From Sphingomonas sp. Leaf17 (GTDB lineage: Bacteria; Pseudomonadota; Alphaproteobacteria; Sphingomonadales; Sphingomonadaceae), in assembly GCF_001421505.1 (NCBI RefSeq), contig NZ_LMKL01000001.1:248001-312000 (forward strand): a stretch of DNA of 64,000 bases. Reading direction: 5' to 3'. A model generated the notes under the pieces. The model made no database searches and had not been told where the DNA came from. It saw only the letters and a program-made list of their open reading frames with translations. Positions 34,780 through 45,181 of the stretch are shown here, piece by piece. Position 1 is the first letter of the stretch. Every line of letters begins with the position of its first letter. The position numbers and the translations under genes were made by a program.

Positions 34780-37682
34780 GCGAGACCGACAACGACAAGC
34801 CGAAACTTGGCATGCGCGCGCCCCTGGGGCTGAAGCGCACGGTCGAGACCGGCAAGGTGAAGCAGAGCTTCAGCCACGGCCGATCCAATACGGTGGTGGT
34901 CGAAGTAAAGCGTCGCCGCGTGCTCGGCGGACGTCCTGGCGAGGCCGAAGCGCCCGTGCAGGAAACGGCTGCGTCCGAGCCGGTCGCGCCCGCGCCGCAG
35001 GCCGCCGCGCCCGCCCCGCAACGCACGACCAATGACAGTCCGCTGTCGCGTCAGGAAATGCAGGCCAAGCTGCTGCGCGAAGCGGAAGAATCGCGGATGA
35101 CGTCGCTGGAAGGCGCGCGTCGTCGCGAGGACACCGAACGCACCAAGGCGGCCGAGGACGAACGTCGTCGCGCCGAGGAGCGTGCCAGGGTCGACGCCGA
35201 GGCGAAGGCCGCGCCGGCTCCCGAGCCGGCGCCGGCACCGGCGCCAACGCCGGTCGAGGCTGCACCCGCAGCCCCCGCCCCGGTCGCGGCCGAGCCGGCC
35301 CCGGTGGCCGCGCCGATCGAAGTGAAGCTGGGTGGCGTCGCGCCACGCCGCTTCTCGCCGGTCGCACCGCCACCGCCGCCGCCCGTTGTCGAAGCCCCCG
35401 TCGCGGACACGCCGGCTGCTGCCGAACCAAAGGTCGAGGCTCCGGCTCCGGCTGCCAAGGCCGCACCGGCTCCGACCCCCGCGCCCGCACCGGTTGCACC
35501 GCGCCCTACGCCCGCTCCGGCTGCGCCACCGCGTCCGGTCATGGTTGCGCTCGATCCGTCGATGCCCGCGCCCCGCCGGTTCTCGCCGGTGGCACGGCCC
35601 GAGCGTCCTCCGCCGCCGCCAAAGGTTGCACCGGCTCCGGCCGCTGCCCCGGCAACAACGGCCGCCACGCCTGCCGCTGGCTCGGCGGCCGCCGCGCGTG
35701 GTCCGGCCGGCGCGGCGACGATCGCACCGCGTCGCGATGGTCCGCCCGCACGTCCGCAGCAGCGTGACCGCAAGGGTGACGATCGTCGCCAGTCGGGCAA
35801 GCTGACCGTCAACCGTGCGCTTGGCGATGGTGACGGCGCACGCGCCCGCAGCCTTGCCGCACTGAAGCGTGCGCGCGAGAAGGAGCGCCGTGGCATGGGC
35901 GGCCCGCGCGAGCCGCAGGCCAAGCAGGTCCGCGACGTCGTGGTTCCCGATGCGATCACCGTGCAAGAACTCGCCAACCGCATGGCGGAAAAGGGCGCGG
36001 ACCTGGTCAAGACGCTGTTCAAGATGGGCATGCCCGTCACGATGACGCAGACGATCGACCAGGACACGGCCGAACTGCTGGTGACCGAATTCGGCCACAA
36101 CATCGTGCGCGTCAGCGATTCGGACATCGATATCGCCAACGACATGATCGAGGATGCCGACGACACGCTGGTTCAGCGTCCGCCGGTGGTCACGATCATG
36201 GGCCATGTCGACCACGGCAAGACGAGCCTGCTCGATGCCCTGCGCGGCACCGACGTGGCGCGTGGCGAGGCCGGCGGCATCACCCAGCACATCGGTGCGT
36301 ATCAGGTGACGCTGAAGGACAAGTCGAAGATCACCTTCCTCGACACGCCGGGCCATGAAGCCTTTACCGAGATGCGCGCGCGCGGTGCCAACGTCACCGA
36401 CATCGTCATCCTGGTGGTGGCGGCCGACGACGGCCTGATGCCGCAGACGATCGAGGCGATCGCGCATACCAAGGCGTCGGGCGTGCCGATGATCGTGGCG
36501 ATCAACAAGATCGACAAGGAAGGCGCGAACCCGCAAAAGGTCCGCGAACGCCTGCTCGAACACGAAGTCATCGTCGAATATATGGGCGGTGACGTGCAGG
36601 ACGTCGAAGTCTCGGCCCTGAAGAAGACCGGGCTGGACGACCTGATCGAGAAGATCCAGCTGCAGGCCGAACTGCTCGACCTGAAGGCGAATCCGGACCG
36701 GACCGCCGAGGGCACCGTGATCGAGGCCAAGCTCGACAAGGGCCGTGGCCCGGTCGCGACGGTCCTGATCGACCGGGGCACGCTGAAGATCGGCGACATC
36801 TTCGTCGTCGGTGCCGAAAGCGGCAAGGTGCGCGCGCTGGTCGACGACAAGGGTCGCCAGATCAAGGAAGCCGGTCCGGCGATGCCGGTCGAAGTCCTTG
36901 GCCTGTCGGGCGTACCGTCGGCGGGTGATCCGTTGCAGGTCGTCGAGAACGAGGCGCGCGCCCGTGAAGTCGCGGAATATCGCCGCGGCGTGAAGACCGA
37001 CAAGCGGACCACCTCGGTTCCGGCCAGCCTAGAGAGCATGTTCTCCGCGCTCAAGGACAAGCAGGCGATCGAATATCCGCTGGTCGTCAAGGCGGATACG
37101 CAGGGCACGGTCGAGGCCATCGTCGGGGCGATCAACAAGATCAGCACCGACCTGATCCGCGCCCGCGTACTGCATTCGGGTGTCGGCGGCATCACCGAAT
37201 CCGACGTGACGCTTGCCGGAGCCTCCGGCGCGCCGATCATCGGCTTCAACGTCCGCCCGAACGCCAAGGCGCGCGAAATCGCCGAGCGTCAGAAGGTCGC
37301 GTTCAAATATTATGACGTGATCTACGACCTGATCGACGAGATCCGCGCCGGGATGGCGGGTGAGCTTGGGCCGGAAGCGTTCGAGACGGTCGTTGGCCGT
37401 GCGGAAATCCGCGAGGTCTTCTCGGCAGGCAAGCATGGCAAGGCGGCGGGTCTGCTCGTCACCGACGGCAACATCCGCAAGGCGCTGAAAGCCCGTATCA
37501 CGCGCAACGACGTCATCATCTATCAGGGCGAAATCGCATCACTGCGTCGCTTCAAGGATGATGTCGCCGAAGTCCGCGCCGGTCTGGAGTGCGGCGTGAC
37601 GTTCACGTCGAACTTCGTGGACATCAAGGCGGGCGACTATCTCGAAACGTTCGAAGTCGAGATGCGCGAGCGCACGCTGTAA
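34776..37682 (+). CDS. infB: Translation initiation factor IF-2
   Basis: GTPase that places initiator tRNA on the 30S subunit. It has 968 residues from a GTG start within GTGA. A short IF2-associated N-terminal motif ([20 protein letters not shown]) leads to a coiled Arg/Glu region (about 85-140) and a long Ala/Pro-rich linker (about 145-340). IF2_N is at about 385-435. The G domain begins with [20 protein letters not shown] near 467, with DTPGHE and NKID following. Domains II-IV carry the C-terminal fMet-tRNA site. Next in line is rbfA after a 124-base gap. Confidence 0.96.
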   Translation: MSETDNDKPKLGMRAPLGLKRTVETGKVKQSFSHGRSNTVVVEVKRRRVLGGRPGEAEAPVQETAASEPVAPAPQAAAPAPQRTTNDSPLSRQEMQAKLLREAEESRMTSLEGARRREDTERTKAAEDERRRAEERARVDAEAKAAPAPEPAPAPAPTPVEAAPAAPAPVAAEPAPVAAPIEVKLGGVAPRRFSPVAPPPPPPVVEAPVADTPAAAEPKVEAPAPAAKAAPAPTPAPAPVAPRPTPAPAAPPRPVMVALDPSMPAPRRFSPVARPERPPPPPKVAPAPAAAPATTAATPAAGSAAAARGPAGAATIAPRRDGPPARPQQRDRKGDDRRQSGKLTVNRALGDGDGARARSLAALKRAREKERRGMGGPREPQAKQVRDVVVPDAITVQELANRMAEKGADLVKTLFKMGMPVTMTQTIDQDTAELLVTEFGHNIVRVSDSDIDIANDMIEDADDTLVQRPPVVTIMGHVDHGKTSLLDALRGTDVARGEAGGITQHIGAYQVTLKDKSKITFLDTPGHEAFTEMRARGANVTDIVILVVAADDGLMPQTIEAIAHTKASGVPMIVAINKIDKEGANPQKVRERLLEHEVIVEYMGGDVQDVEVSALKKTGLDDLIEKIQLQAELLDLKANPDRTAEGTVIEAKLDKGRGPVATVLIDRGTLKIGDIFVVGAESGKVRALVDDKGRQIKEAGPAMPVEVLGLSGVPSAGDPLQVVENEARAREVAEYRRGVKTDKRTTSVPASLESMFSALKDKQAIEYPLVVKADTQGTVEAIVGAINKISTDLIRARVLHSGVGGITESDVTLAGASGAPIIGFNVRPNAKAREIAERQKVAFKYYDVIYDLIDEIRAGMAGELGPEAFETVVGRAEIREVFSAGKHGKAAGLLVTDGNIRKALKARITRNDVIIYQGEIASLRRFKDDVAEVRAGLECGVTFTSNFVDIKAGDYLETFEVEMRERTL

Positions 37683-37690
37683 TCACGACC

Positions 37691-37709
37691 CCTCCCCCGG
37701 CGGGGGAGG
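37691..37709 (+). terminator. GC-rich hairpin after infB
   Basis: CCTCCCCC (37691-37698) and GGGGGAGG (37702-37709) form a perfect 8-base stem with loop GGC, eight bases past the infB stop. No T-run follows. It may slow RNA polymerase or mark an mRNA processing point between infB and rbfA, or belong to the CTCCTCCCC intergenic repeat group seen at 4570. Confidence 0.4.
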
Positions 37710-37806
37710 ATGGGTGCCGCCGGTGGCGGTGCAAGGGGTAGGGTTCCGTGGCGTTCGGTCGCGGCCCCTCCCCCTCTCTCCCGGCAAGAGGCGGCGGAAA
37801 GACGAC

Positions 37807-38193
37807 ATGAAACACGCCGAAACTCCTGAAAACAAGATCGTCCGGGCGCTCCGCGTGGGCGAACAGGTTCGTCACGCGCTATCGGCGATCCTCGCGCGCG
37901 GCGATGTGCACGATCCTGTCTTGGCAACGCACATGGTCACCGTGACCGAAGTGCGGATGTCGCCCGACCTGCGTCATGCGACCGTCTTCGTGAAGCCGTT
38001 GCTCGGCACCGATGAAGAGAAGGTGCTGAAGGCGCTGCGCACCAACACCGCCTATCTTCAGCGCGAGGTCGCCCAGACGGTGCAGAACCGCTATGCCGCC
38101 AAGCTGAAGTTCCTTGCCGACGAAAGTTTCGACGAGGGCAGTCATATCGACCAGTTGCTCAGTTCGCCCAAGGTTGCGCGCGATCTTAGCTGA
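37807..38193 (+). CDS. rbfA: Ribosome-binding factor A
   Basis: Late 30S assembly factor needed for 16S 5'-end maturation and cold adaptation. It has 128 residues with a KH-like fold. [20 protein letters not shown] is at residues 13-32, then [20 protein letters not shown] at 46-65 and [19 protein letters not shown] at 80-98. GGAAAG lies six bases before the ATG at 37807. The following GNAT gene overlaps its end by about 20 bases. Confidence 0.94.
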   Translation: MKHAETPENKIVRALRVGEQVRHALSAILARGDVHDPVLATHMVTVTEVRMSPDLRHATVFVKPLLGTDEEKVLKALRTNTAYLQREVAQTVQNRYAAKLKFLADESFDEGSHIDQLLSSPKVARDLS

Positions 38194-38683
38194 TCCGGCC
38201 TATGATTTCCGTCCGGCGCTGACGTCGGACCTGCCGATGCTGCGGCGCTGGCTGGAAACGCCGGAGGTCGCGCGCTGGTGGGGCGATCCGGCGCATCAGG
38301 AAGATCTGTTGCGCGAGGATATGGCCGGCACCGCGATGACGATGCTGATCGTCAGCCATGACGACCGCCCCTTCGCCTTTGCCCAGCATTGCGACGTGCA
38401 TGACTGGCCCGAGCCGCTGTATCACCACCTGCCGCCCGAAACGCGCGCGATCGACGCGATGATTGGTGAACCCGACATGCTGGGTCAGGGGCATGGCGCG
38501 AAGTTCCTGCGCGCGCTGGCCGACAACATGACGCGTGATGGCGCGAAGCTGATCGTCATCGACCCTGCGGTCGGCAATCACCGCGCGCGGCGGGCTTATG
38601 GCCGCGCGGGGTTCGAGGGCAATGCCCGGTTTCGTACGCGTGAAGGCACTGCCGTCATCATGCGGTTTTCCGGGCGACGTTGA
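38174..38683 (+). CDS. GNAT acetyltransferase, AAC(6')-like
   Basis: An acetyl-CoA-dependent N-acetyltransferase of about 169 residues. The pattern resembles the AAC(6')-Ib branch: [15 protein letters not shown] near residue 25 (compare ML-EWL-HIVEWW), [20 protein letters not shown] near 95-114 with the acetyl-CoA loop GQGHGAK, then [20 protein letters not shown] near 130-149. Aminoglycoside modification is only a possibility, because housekeeping relatives acetylate other amines (for example siderophore steps). No ATG lies before the domain, and a TTG at 38174 is the best start. It overlaps rbfA by 20 bases. Confidence 0.75.
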   Translation: MRAILADPAYDFRPALTSDLPMLRRWLETPEVARWWGDPAHQEDLLREDMAGTAMTMLIVSHDDRPFAFAQHCDVHDWPEPLYHHLPPETRAIDAMIGEPDMLGQGHGAKFLRALADNMTRDGAKLIVIDPAVGNHRARRAYGRAGFEGNARFRTREGTAVIMRFSGRR

Positions 38684-38713
38684 TTTGGGCCTCCGCGCGT
38701 GGAATCACCGCGC

Positions 38714-39289
38714 ATGGCCAAACTGTATTTCTACTACGCGACGATGAACGCGGGCAAATCGACCAACCTGTTGCAGGCCGACTTCAACTATCGCGAGCGC
38801 GGTATGCGGACGATGCTGTTCACCGCCGCGATCGACGACCGGTTCGCGGCGGGGACGATCACGTCGCGCATCGGCCTGAGCGCGCCGGCAACGGCGTTCG
38901 ATGTCGACACGGACATCCTCGGTTGCGTCGCGCAGGCGCACGCGGTCAATCCGCTGGCCTGTATTTTGGTCGACGAGGCACAATTCCTGAACGAAGCACA
39001 GGTCACGCAACTGGCGGCGATATGCGACCGGCTAGACGTTCCGGTACTCGCCTATGGCCTGCGCACCGATTTTCAGGGGCGGCTGTTCGGCGGCGCGGCG
39101 CGGCTCCTCGCGCTGGCGGATGAGATGATCGAGATGAAATCGGTCTGTCACTGTGGGCGCAAGGCGACGATGAACCTGCGCGTCGATGCCGGCGGCGCAC
39201 CGGTGGCGGAAGGCGCGCAGACGGAGATTGGCGGCAACGATCGCTATGTCGCGCTGTGTCGCCGGCATTTTGCGGATGCGCTGGGGTAG
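38714..39289 (+). CDS. tdk: Thymidine kinase
   Basis: Phosphorylates thymidine in pyrimidine salvage. A 191-residue type-II TK with P-loop ATMNAGKSTNLLQ near residues 9-21, then ILVDEAQFLNEAQV near 85 with the DExQ switch and YGLRTDFQGRLFGGAARLL near 110. The lid has Zn ligands CHCGRKA near 145 and a final Cys in ALCRRHF. The ATG at 38714 begins MAKLYFYYATMNAG, the standard N-terminus. A GTG at 38699 would add five residues. It lies 30 bases after the GNAT gene, likely in the same operon. Confidence 0.94.
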   Translation: MAKLYFYYATMNAGKSTNLLQADFNYRERGMRTMLFTAAIDDRFAAGTITSRIGLSAPATAFDVDTDILGCVAQAHAVNPLACILVDEAQFLNEAQVTQLAAICDRLDVPVLAYGLRTDFQGRLFGGAARLLALADEMIEMKSVCHCGRKATMNLRVDAGGAPVAEGAQTEIGGNDRYVALCRRHFADALG

Positions 39290-39343
39290 AACAAGGCCCT
39301 CGCCCCCTTCGCAAACGCCGCCCTGACCGCTAGGCCGGTCGAC

Positions 39344-40243
39344 ATGCATGGATGGATCATTCTCGACAAGCCGCTGGGGCTGGGATCGACGCAAGGGGTG
39401 TCGGCGGTCAAGCGCGCGCTGCGATCGGGCGAATACGGCAAGTGGAAGGTCGGCCACGGCGGTACGCTGGACCCGCTGGCAACCGGCGTGCTGCCGATCG
39501 CGGTGGGCGAAGCGACCAAGCTGGCGGGCCGCATGCTCGACAGCGACAAGGTGTACGACTTCACGATCCGGTTCGGCGAGCAGACCGACACGCTGGACGC
39601 CGAGGGACCAGTGATCGCGACCAGCGCCGTGCGCCCGACGCTGGCGGCGGTGGAGGCGGTGCTGCCGCGTTTTACCGGACCGATATCGCAGGTGCCGCCG
39701 ATCTATTCGGCGCTGAAGGTCGATGGCGCGCGGGCCTATGATCTGGCGCGTGCCGGTGCGGACGTGGTGCTGGCGAGCCGGAATGTGACGATTTACGCAC
39801 TTCACTCCAAACTCCGTGCCGGGGAGGAATTGGAGGAGGTCACCCTGACCGCCCACGTTTCCAAGGGCACCTATATCCGTAGTCTCGCGCGCGACATCGC
39901 GCTCGCATTGGGTACGGTCGGTCACGTCACCATGTTACGGCGGACGAAGGCGGGGCCGTTCACGCTGGAACCGGCGATATCGCTGGACAAACTGGTCGAA
40001 CTCGGGCAGGCGCGCGCCCTTGAACACATATTCCTGCCCTTGAGGGCGGGGCTGGACGACATCCCGGCTCTACCCCTCACCCCCGATCAGGCAGGGGCGC
40101 TCCGCCAGGGGCGCGTGCTGGCCGGGATTGCCATGAACGATGGCCTTCGCTTCGCGATGCTGGACGATGTCCCGGTGGCGCTGGTCGAGGTTCGGGACCG
40201 TTCGGTCTCCGTCGTGCGTGGCTTCAACATGACGATGTCGTAG
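39344..40243 (+). CDS. truB: tRNA pseudouridine-55 synthase TruB
   Basis: Converts U55 of tRNA T-loops to pseudouridine. It has 299 residues. The catalytic Asp is in [20 protein letters not shown] (about 39-58). [20 protein letters not shown] at the N-terminus, [20 protein letters not shown] near 117-136 and [17 protein letters not shown] near 172-188 are further family motifs. It ends eight bases before rpsO, the usual truB-rpsO-pnp order. Confidence 0.96.
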   Translation: MHGWIILDKPLGLGSTQGVSAVKRALRSGEYGKWKVGHGGTLDPLATGVLPIAVGEATKLAGRMLDSDKVYDFTIRFGEQTDTLDAEGPVIATSAVRPTLAAVEAVLPRFTGPISQVPPIYSALKVDGARAYDLARAGADVVLASRNVTIYALHSKLRAGEELEEVTLTAHVSKGTYIRSLARDIALALGTVGHVTMLRRTKAGPFTLEPAISLDKLVELGQARALEHIFLPLRAGLDDIPALPLTPDQAGALRQGRVLAGIAMNDGLRFAMLDDVPVALVEVRDRSVSVVRGFNMTMS

Positions 40244-40251
40244 GAACGAAT

Positions 40252-40521
40252 ATGACGATTACCGCAGAGCGCAAGACCGAACTCGTCAAGGAACACGCAC
40301 GCATCGAGGGCGACACCGGTTCGCCCGAGGTGCAGGTTGCGATCCTGACCGAGCGGATCCGCAACCTGACCGAGCATTTCAAGGGCCACAAGAAGGACAA
40401 CCACTCGCGTCGTGGTCTGCTCATGATGGTCAACAAGCGCCGGTCGCTGCTGGACTATCTCCGTCACAAGGACGGCCAGCGCTATCTCGATCTCATCGCG
40501 AAGCTTGGTCTTCGCAAGTAA
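40252..40521 (+). CDS. rpsO: 30S ribosomal protein S15
   Basis: An 89-residue protein that binds the central domain of 16S rRNA. The signature runs [20 protein letters not shown] at about 22-41, then [20 protein letters not shown] and RRSLLDYL. A strong intrinsic terminator begins four bases after the stop, so transcription of pnp may depend on readthrough or on its own promoter. Confidence 0.97.
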   Translation: MTITAERKTELVKEHARIEGDTGSPEVQVAILTERIRNLTEHFKGHKKDNHSRRGLLMMVNKRRSLLDYLRHKDGQRYLDLIAKLGLRK

Positions 40522-40525
40522 CGAC

Positions 40526-40552
40526 AAACGGCTCCCTTCGGGGGGCCGTTTT
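40526..40552 (+). terminator. Intrinsic terminator after rpsO
   Basis: AAACGGCTCCC (40526-40536), a TTCG tetraloop, and GGGGGCCGTTT (40541-40551) form an 11-base stem with one G-U pair, ending in TTTT. It is a classic rpsO-pnp intercistronic terminator. Confidence 0.9.
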
Positions 40553-40598
40553 GCTGTATACCCCTTTGAATCACCGCCCCCGCGCGGCGATGCAGACG

Positions 40599-40703
40599 GT
40601 CGGACCACAATTCGGTGATCCGACACGGGAGCGACAACTCGCTCCACACTGACGCGCGCCGGCTTAGCGCGCACATAGGCCCCGGTCCGCATCTGGCGAC
40701 CGG
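40599..40703 (+). promoter_or_regulatory. Structured pnp leader, four hairpins
   Basis: Four consecutive stems precede pnp: GTCGGA/TCCGAC (40599-40604, 40619-40624); GGAGCGA-CAAC-TCGCTCC (40628-40645); GCGCGC/GCGCGC (40654-40659, 40667-40672); CCGGTC/GACCGG (40682-40687, 40698-40703). In enterobacteria the pnp leader is cut by RNase III and then degraded by PNPase itself. A comparable autoregulation here is inferred from structure and position. Confidence 0.5.
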
Positions 40704-40718
40704 AGTGAAGGAAATGAT

Positions 40719-43097
40719 ATGTTCGATACCCAGACCGTAAGCGCCCAGTGGGGCGGCAAGACGCTGACCCTCGAGACGGGCCGCGTCGCCCGCCAGGCCA
40801 ATGGCGCGGTCCTTGCGACCCTTGGCGAAACCGTCGTGCTGTGCGCCGTCACGGCTGCCCGCACGGTCAAGGAAGGGCAGGATTTCTTCCCGCTCACCGT
40901 CCACTACCAGGAAAAGTTCTCGGCCTCGGGCCGCATCCCCGGTGGCTTCTTCAAGCGTGAGCGCGGCGCGACCGAAAAGGAGACGCTGACCAGCCGCCTG
41001 ATCGACCGCCCGATCCGCCCGCTGTTCCCGGAAGGCTTCTATAACGAAGTCAACGTGATCTGCCAGGTGCTGAGCTATGACGGCGAGAACGAGCCGGACG
41101 TGCTGGCGATGGTCGCTGCCTCGGCCGCCCTCACCATCTCGGGCGTGCCGTTCATGGGTCCGATCGGCGCGGCGCGCGTCGGCTATGTCGATGGCGAGTA
41201 CATCCTGAACCCGACGCTCGACGAAACCAAGTCGGGCGACCTCGACCTGGTCGTCGCCGCCACCGGCAACGCCGTGATGATGGTCGAGTCCGAAGCCAAG
41301 GAGCTGTCGGAAGAGATCATGCTGGGCGCGGTGCAGTTCGCACACAAGGCGTGCCGCGAGGCCGCCAACCTCATCATCGACCTGGCCGAGAAGGCCGCCA
41401 AGGAGCCTTGGGAAATGGCCGAGCAGGCCGACCTGTCGGCCGCCAAGGACAAGCTGAAGAAGCTGATCGGCAAGGACATCGCCGCCGCCTACAAGGTGAC
41501 GGACAAGTCCAAGCGGTCGGACCTGCTGAACGCGGCCCGCACCAAGGGCAAGACCGCGTTCGCCGATGCGTCCCCGCAGGACCAGATGGCTGCGTCCAAG
41601 CTGATGAAGAAGCTGGAAGCCGAAATCGTCCGCGGCGCCATCCTGAAGGACGGCACCCGCATCGACGGCCGCACCACCACCCAGATCCGTCCGATCGAGG
41701 CGATGGTCCACTTCCTGCCGCGCACGCACGGCTCGGCGCTGTTCACGCGCGGTGAGACGCAGTCGATCTGCACGACCACGCTGGGCACGCGCGACGCGGA
41801 GCAGATGATCGACGGGCTGAACGGCCTGTCCTACGAAAACTTCATGCTGCACTATAACTTCCCGCCCTATTCGGTCGGTGAAGTCGGTCGCTTCGGCGCG
41901 CCGGGTCGTCGTGAAGTCGGCCACGGCAAGCTGGCATGGCGCGCGCTGCATCCGGTGCTGCCGTCGAAGGACGAGTTCCCGTACACGATCCGCGTTCTGT
42001 CGGACATCACCGAGAGCAACGGCTCGTCGTCGATGGCGACGGTCTGCGGCGGTTCGCTGTCGATGATGGATGCCGGCGTTCCGCTGAAGCGCCCCGTCTC
42101 GGGCATCGCGATGGGCCTGATCCTGGAGGGCAAGAACTTCGCGGTCCTGTCCGACATCCTGGGCGACGAGGATCACCTGGGCGACATGGACTTCAAGGTC
42201 GCCGGCACGTCCGAGGGCATCACCACGATGCAGATGGACATCAAGATCGCCGGCATCACCGAGGAGATCATGGGCAAGGCGCTGGCACAGGCCAAGGAAG
42301 GCCGCGCGCACATCCTGGGCGAAATGGCCAAGGCGCTGGGCGAGACCCGCAACGAGCTGTCGGCCCACGCACCGCGTATCGAGACGATGCAGATCGACAA
42401 GTCGAAGATCCGTGAAGTCATCGGCACTGGCGGCAAGGTGATCCGCGAGATCGTCGCGCAGACCGGCGCGAAGGTCGACATCGACGACGAGGGCCTCATC
42501 AAGATCAGCTCGTCGGACGGCGCGCAGATCGAAGCCGCGATGAAGTGGATCAAGGGCCTCGTCGAGGAAGCGGAAGTCGGCAAGGTCTATGACGGCAAGG
42601 TCGTCAATCTGGTCGATTTCGGCGCGTTCGTGAACTTCATGGGCGGCAAGGACGGTCTGGTCCACGTGTCAGAAATCCGCAACGAGCGGACCGAGAAGGT
42701 GTCGGACGTCCTGAGCGAGGGCCAGGAGGTCAAGGTCAAGGTTCTGGAAATCGACCCGCGCGGCAAGGTTCGCCTGTCGATGCGCGTCGTGAACCAGGAA
42801 ACCGGCGAAGAGCTGGAAGACACCCGCCCTGCCCGCGAGGCCCGGACGGAGCGTCCGCGTCGCGACGGTGACGGCGGTCGTCCGCCGCGCAGCGAAGGCG
42901 GCCGTGACGGCGGTGGTCGTGATGGGGGCCGTGGCGGCGATCGCGACGGCGGTGGCCGTGGCCCGCGCCGTGACGGTGACGGCGGTCGTGGCCCGCGTCG
43001 CGACGGCGGCACTCGCCCGCCCCGCGCCGAAGGTGGCAAGGACGAAGGCGGTGCGCCCGAGTTCGCGCCGGCCTTCCTGACCGGCGATCGCGACTGA
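40719..43097 (+). CDS. pnp: Polyribonucleotide nucleotidyltransferase (PNPase)
   Basis: Phosphorolytic 3'-5' exoribonuclease of 792 residues. Two RNase PH-like domains (about 1-230 and 310-545) are present, with [20 protein letters not shown] near 77-96 and [20 protein letters not shown] near 383-402. The active-site acidic residues lie around [10 protein letters not shown] near 489. KH (about 553-612, [16 protein letters not shown]) and S1 (about 620-690, [20 protein letters not shown]) follow. Beyond 700 the tail is an Arg/Gly/Asp repeat ([20 protein letters not shown]), longer than usual. GAAGGAAA precedes the ATG. Confidence 0.97.
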   Translation: MFDTQTVSAQWGGKTLTLETGRVARQANGAVLATLGETVVLCAVTAARTVKEGQDFFPLTVHYQEKFSASGRIPGGFFKRERGATEKETLTSRLIDRPIRPLFPEGFYNEVNVICQVLSYDGENEPDVLAMVAASAALTISGVPFMGPIGAARVGYVDGEYILNPTLDETKSGDLDLVVAATGNAVMMVESEAKELSEEIMLGAVQFAHKACREAANLIIDLAEKAAKEPWEMAEQADLSAAKDKLKKLIGKDIAAAYKVTDKSKRSDLLNAARTKGKTAFADASPQDQMAASKLMKKLEAEIVRGAILKDGTRIDGRTTTQIRPIEAMVHFLPRTHGSALFTRGETQSICTTTLGTRDAEQMIDGLNGLSYENFMLHYNFPPYSVGEVGRFGAPGRREVGHGKLAWRALHPVLPSKDEFPYTIRVLSDITESNGSSSMATVCGGSLSMMDAGVPLKRPVSGIAMGLILEGKNFAVLSDILGDEDHLGDMDFKVAGTSEGITTMQMDIKIAGITEEIMGKALAQAKEGRAHILGEMAKALGETRNELSAHAPRIETMQIDKSKIREVIGTGGKVIREIVAQTGAKVDIDDEGLIKISSSDGAQIEAAMKWIKGLVEEAEVGKVYDGKVVNLVDFGAFVNFMGGKDGLVHVSEIRNERTEKVSDVLSEGQEVKVKVLEIDPRGKVRLSMRVVNQETGEELEDTRPAREARTERPRRDGDGGRPPRSEGGRDGGGRDGGRGGDRDGGGRGPRRDGDGGRGPRRDGGTRPPRAEGGKDEGGAPEFAPAFLTGDRD

Positions 43098-43125
43098 TCG
43101 TTTCGGCCTTTGGCTAAACGACGAG

Positions 43126-43152
43126 GGGGGCCGGGAAACCGGCCCCCTTTTT
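43126..43152 (+). terminator. Intrinsic terminator after pnp
   Basis: GGGGGCCGG (43126-43134), a GAAA tetraloop and CCGGCCCCC (43139-43147) form a perfect 9-base stem, followed by TTTTT (43148-43152). It is the end of the rimP-to-pnp transcription unit. Confidence 0.95.
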
Positions 43153-43229
43153 CGTGGCCGCCGGCCGGCGATCGACGATACGCCGCGCCTTAACATTTGG
43201 TTCGCAGATCGCCTGCTACGGTGACGTCC

Positions 43230-43946
43230 ATGCCGCAGGCCACCCCCGATCCGCACCGTGCGGCCCCGATGAAAACGGCCGGCAAGCTCGGTGTCGCGGT
43301 GCTGGTCTTCCTGACCATCATGTCGGGTGCGGTCCTGTTCCAGCGGTGGCAGGCCAGGGCCGTGATGGTCCTGCCGGGGGTGGAAACGTCCACCCGTTGC
43401 TCGATCTGGTTCATCGGCAGTTCGACGATCCATAAATGGCGCACGTTGCGGGCCGACATGCGGCCATGGGACGCGCACAACCGCGGCATTGACGGTGCAA
43501 GGATCCCCGACCTGACCAACGCGCTGGGCCACGAACCGCCCGCCCACAGGCCCGCCGCGATCGTTCTGTACGCCGGTGAAAACGACATCGCGCGCGGCAG
43601 CAGCAGCGAGAAGACGATCGCCGCTCTGAAAGATTTCCTGGCGGTGCGGACACCGGCGCTGCGGAGCGTGCCGATCCTGCTCATCGGCATGAAGCCAAGC
43701 CCGGGTCGCTGGGCCAATCGCCCCGAACAACTGGCCTTCAACCGCATGGCCCGCGATATCGTGGCCAGCACCCCCGGCATGGCATTCGTTGATCCCGCCC
43801 CGATGCTGCTCGTTTCGCAGCGGCCCGGACCGTTCTACGTCGCGGACGGGATCCATCTGAACGCCGCCGGCTATGCCCGGCTGGCGGCCGTCATCAGGCC
43901 GGCCTTGCAGCCCTTGCATGTTCCCCCGTGCCCGACGATGGACTGA
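43230..43946 (+). CDS. SGNH/GDSL hydrolase, membrane-anchored
   Basis: A 238-residue protein with one N-terminal transmembrane anchor (LGVAVLVFLTIMSGAVLF, about 19-36) and an SGNH esterase domain outside. Block I is IWFIGSSTIHKWRTL with the nucleophilic Ser near residue 65. Gly/Asn blocks follow (NRGIDGARI, YAGENDIARG near 113), and block V is DGIHLNAAGY near 212 with the catalytic Asp and His. It acts as an acetyl/acyl esterase, probably on a surface glycan. The next gene, an acyltransferase-3, overlaps its end by 19 bases. Confidence 0.82.
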   Translation: MPQATPDPHRAAPMKTAGKLGVAVLVFLTIMSGAVLFQRWQARAVMVLPGVETSTRCSIWFIGSSTIHKWRTLRADMRPWDAHNRGIDGARIPDLTNALGHEPPAHRPAAIVLYAGENDIARGSSSEKTIAALKDFLAVRTPALRSVPILLIGMKPSPGRWANRPEQLAFNRMARDIVASTPGMAFVDPAPMLLVSQRPGPFYVADGIHLNAAGYARLAAVIRPALQPLHVPPCPTMD

Positions 43947-45181
43947 CGGTGACAGCCGGCACCTTCGTGGAGCGCAGCCCCGCCCGGATCGAGGGGTTGT
44001 CGACATGGCGGGCGATGCTCATGCTGATGGGCATCGTGTTCCACGCGACCTGCTGGCACGAAGGCCATCCCCTGTTCCAGGGCATCGTGCTTGCATCCTC
44101 CACCTTTCGGATGGGCTGCTTCTTCCTGATTTCGGGATTGCTCGGCGGCTATGCGCTTCGGCGGCGCGCGCCGCATGCGTGGTTGCGGCAGCGGATCGTT
44201 CGGATCGGCATACCGGCCCTGTTCGCCTATGCGACGATCACACCGATCATCGGCCTGTTGCTCGATGCCGCCCCGCCGACCGCCTTCATTCCCCGACCAA
44301 TCCCGTTCGACTGGTATCATCTCTGGTTCCTGTTCGCGCTGGTCGCCTATGCGCCGCTGACGCTTCTTCTTCACCGGCTGGACCGGACGACCGGCATGGT
44401 CGCGGGAGTAGAACGGCTGTGTCGCATCCTGCCGGGTGCGCAAACATGGGTGTTGCTGGCGGTCGCCCTCGCCTCGCTCGTGCCGATGGTTCTGGTATCG
44501 TGGATGCTGGACCAGTGGACGTCGACGACCTATCGCGCGCCGCTGCTGCAACTGCGGCTGATCGCCGGCTACGCACCGGTCTATGGTTTCGGCTTCCTGC
44601 TCGCGCGATCCGCCCTGCTGCGCGACACGATGATCGGCCGGGTCACTGCACCGGTTGCGATCCTGATGCTGATCGCCGCCGCCTATATCTGGCAATTCGC
44701 CATCCTGCCGATGCCCGTGCGTGCGTGGACCAATGCCACGCTGGTGATCGGGGCCGCTTTTGGTCCGCCGGCCGCGGCATCGCTCATCCTGCGGTCGGCG
44801 CTGGCCATCCGGTCGGTTCCGCCGTTTGTGCAGAAGCTGGCCGATGCATCGTTCACGATGTACCTGCTGCACTACCCGATCATCGTGGCGATCAAGATCG
44901 CGCTGGTTTCGGCGACCCGCGATCCGGGGATCGCCTTCATGTGCGCGATTCCGGTCGCGGCGATCCTGTCCTATGCCGCGCATCGTCGCATTGTCCTGCG
45001 GTCGCCGCGTCTCGGCTTCCTGCTGAACGGCCGCGTGCTGGAACGGCGGCCCGCGCGCGACGACCTGTCCGGTGAACATGATGGCAGTGGGGGGCTTCTG
45101 TTGCCCGGTGCCCCCCGTACCGCTGGAACCGCTTCTGTTGCCCGGTTCGGCCCGACCGCGCTTTCGTCCGAAATAAACTAG
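43928..45181 (+). CDS. Acyltransferase-3 (OafA/YrhL-like) membrane protein
   Basis: A 417-residue polytopic protein with about ten membrane helices, of the type that transfers acyl groups to surface sugars. Family hallmarks are IEGLSTWRAMLMLMGIVFHA near residues 21-40, where the His of the R-x10-H motif lies, then FFLISGLLGGYALRRR near 65, and HLWFLFALVAYAPL near 130. YPIIVAIKIALV is near 318. The GTG start at 43928 overlaps the SGNH gene. OafA proteins often carry an SGNH domain fused at the C-terminus, whereas here the two activities are adjacent genes. Its 3' end abuts the tmRNA gene tail to tail. Confidence 0.82.
   Translation: MPDDGLTVTAGTFVERSPARIEGLSTWRAMLMLMGIVFHATCWHEGHPLFQGIVLASSTFRMGCFFLISGLLGGYALRRRAPHAWLRQRIVRIGIPALFAYATITPIIGLLLDAAPPTAFIPRPIPFDWYHLWFLFALVAYAPLTLLLHRLDRTTGMVAGVERLCRILPGAQTWVLLAVALASLVPMVLVSWMLDQWTSTTYRAPLLQLRLIAGYAPVYGFGFLLARSALLRDTMIGRVTAPVAILMLIAAAYIWQFAILPMPVRAWTNATLVIGAAFGPPAAASLILRSALAIRSVPPFVQKLADASFTMYLLHYPIIVAIKIALVSATRDPGIAFMCAIPVAAILSYAAHRRIVLRSPRLGFLLNGRVLERRPARDDLSGEHDGSGGLLLPGAPRTAGTASVARFGPTALSSEIN

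Noticed and set aside
38174-38683. A confident aminoglycoside-resistance call for the GNAT gene
   Set aside because: Motif resemblance to AAC(6') is partial, and siderophore-type acetyltransferases share it. Substrate specificity cannot be read from sequence alone.
40482-42665. A 727-codon minus-strand frame antisense to pnp
   Set aside because: PNPase is intact on the plus strand with KH and S1 domains. The antisense frame is a codon-bias artefact.
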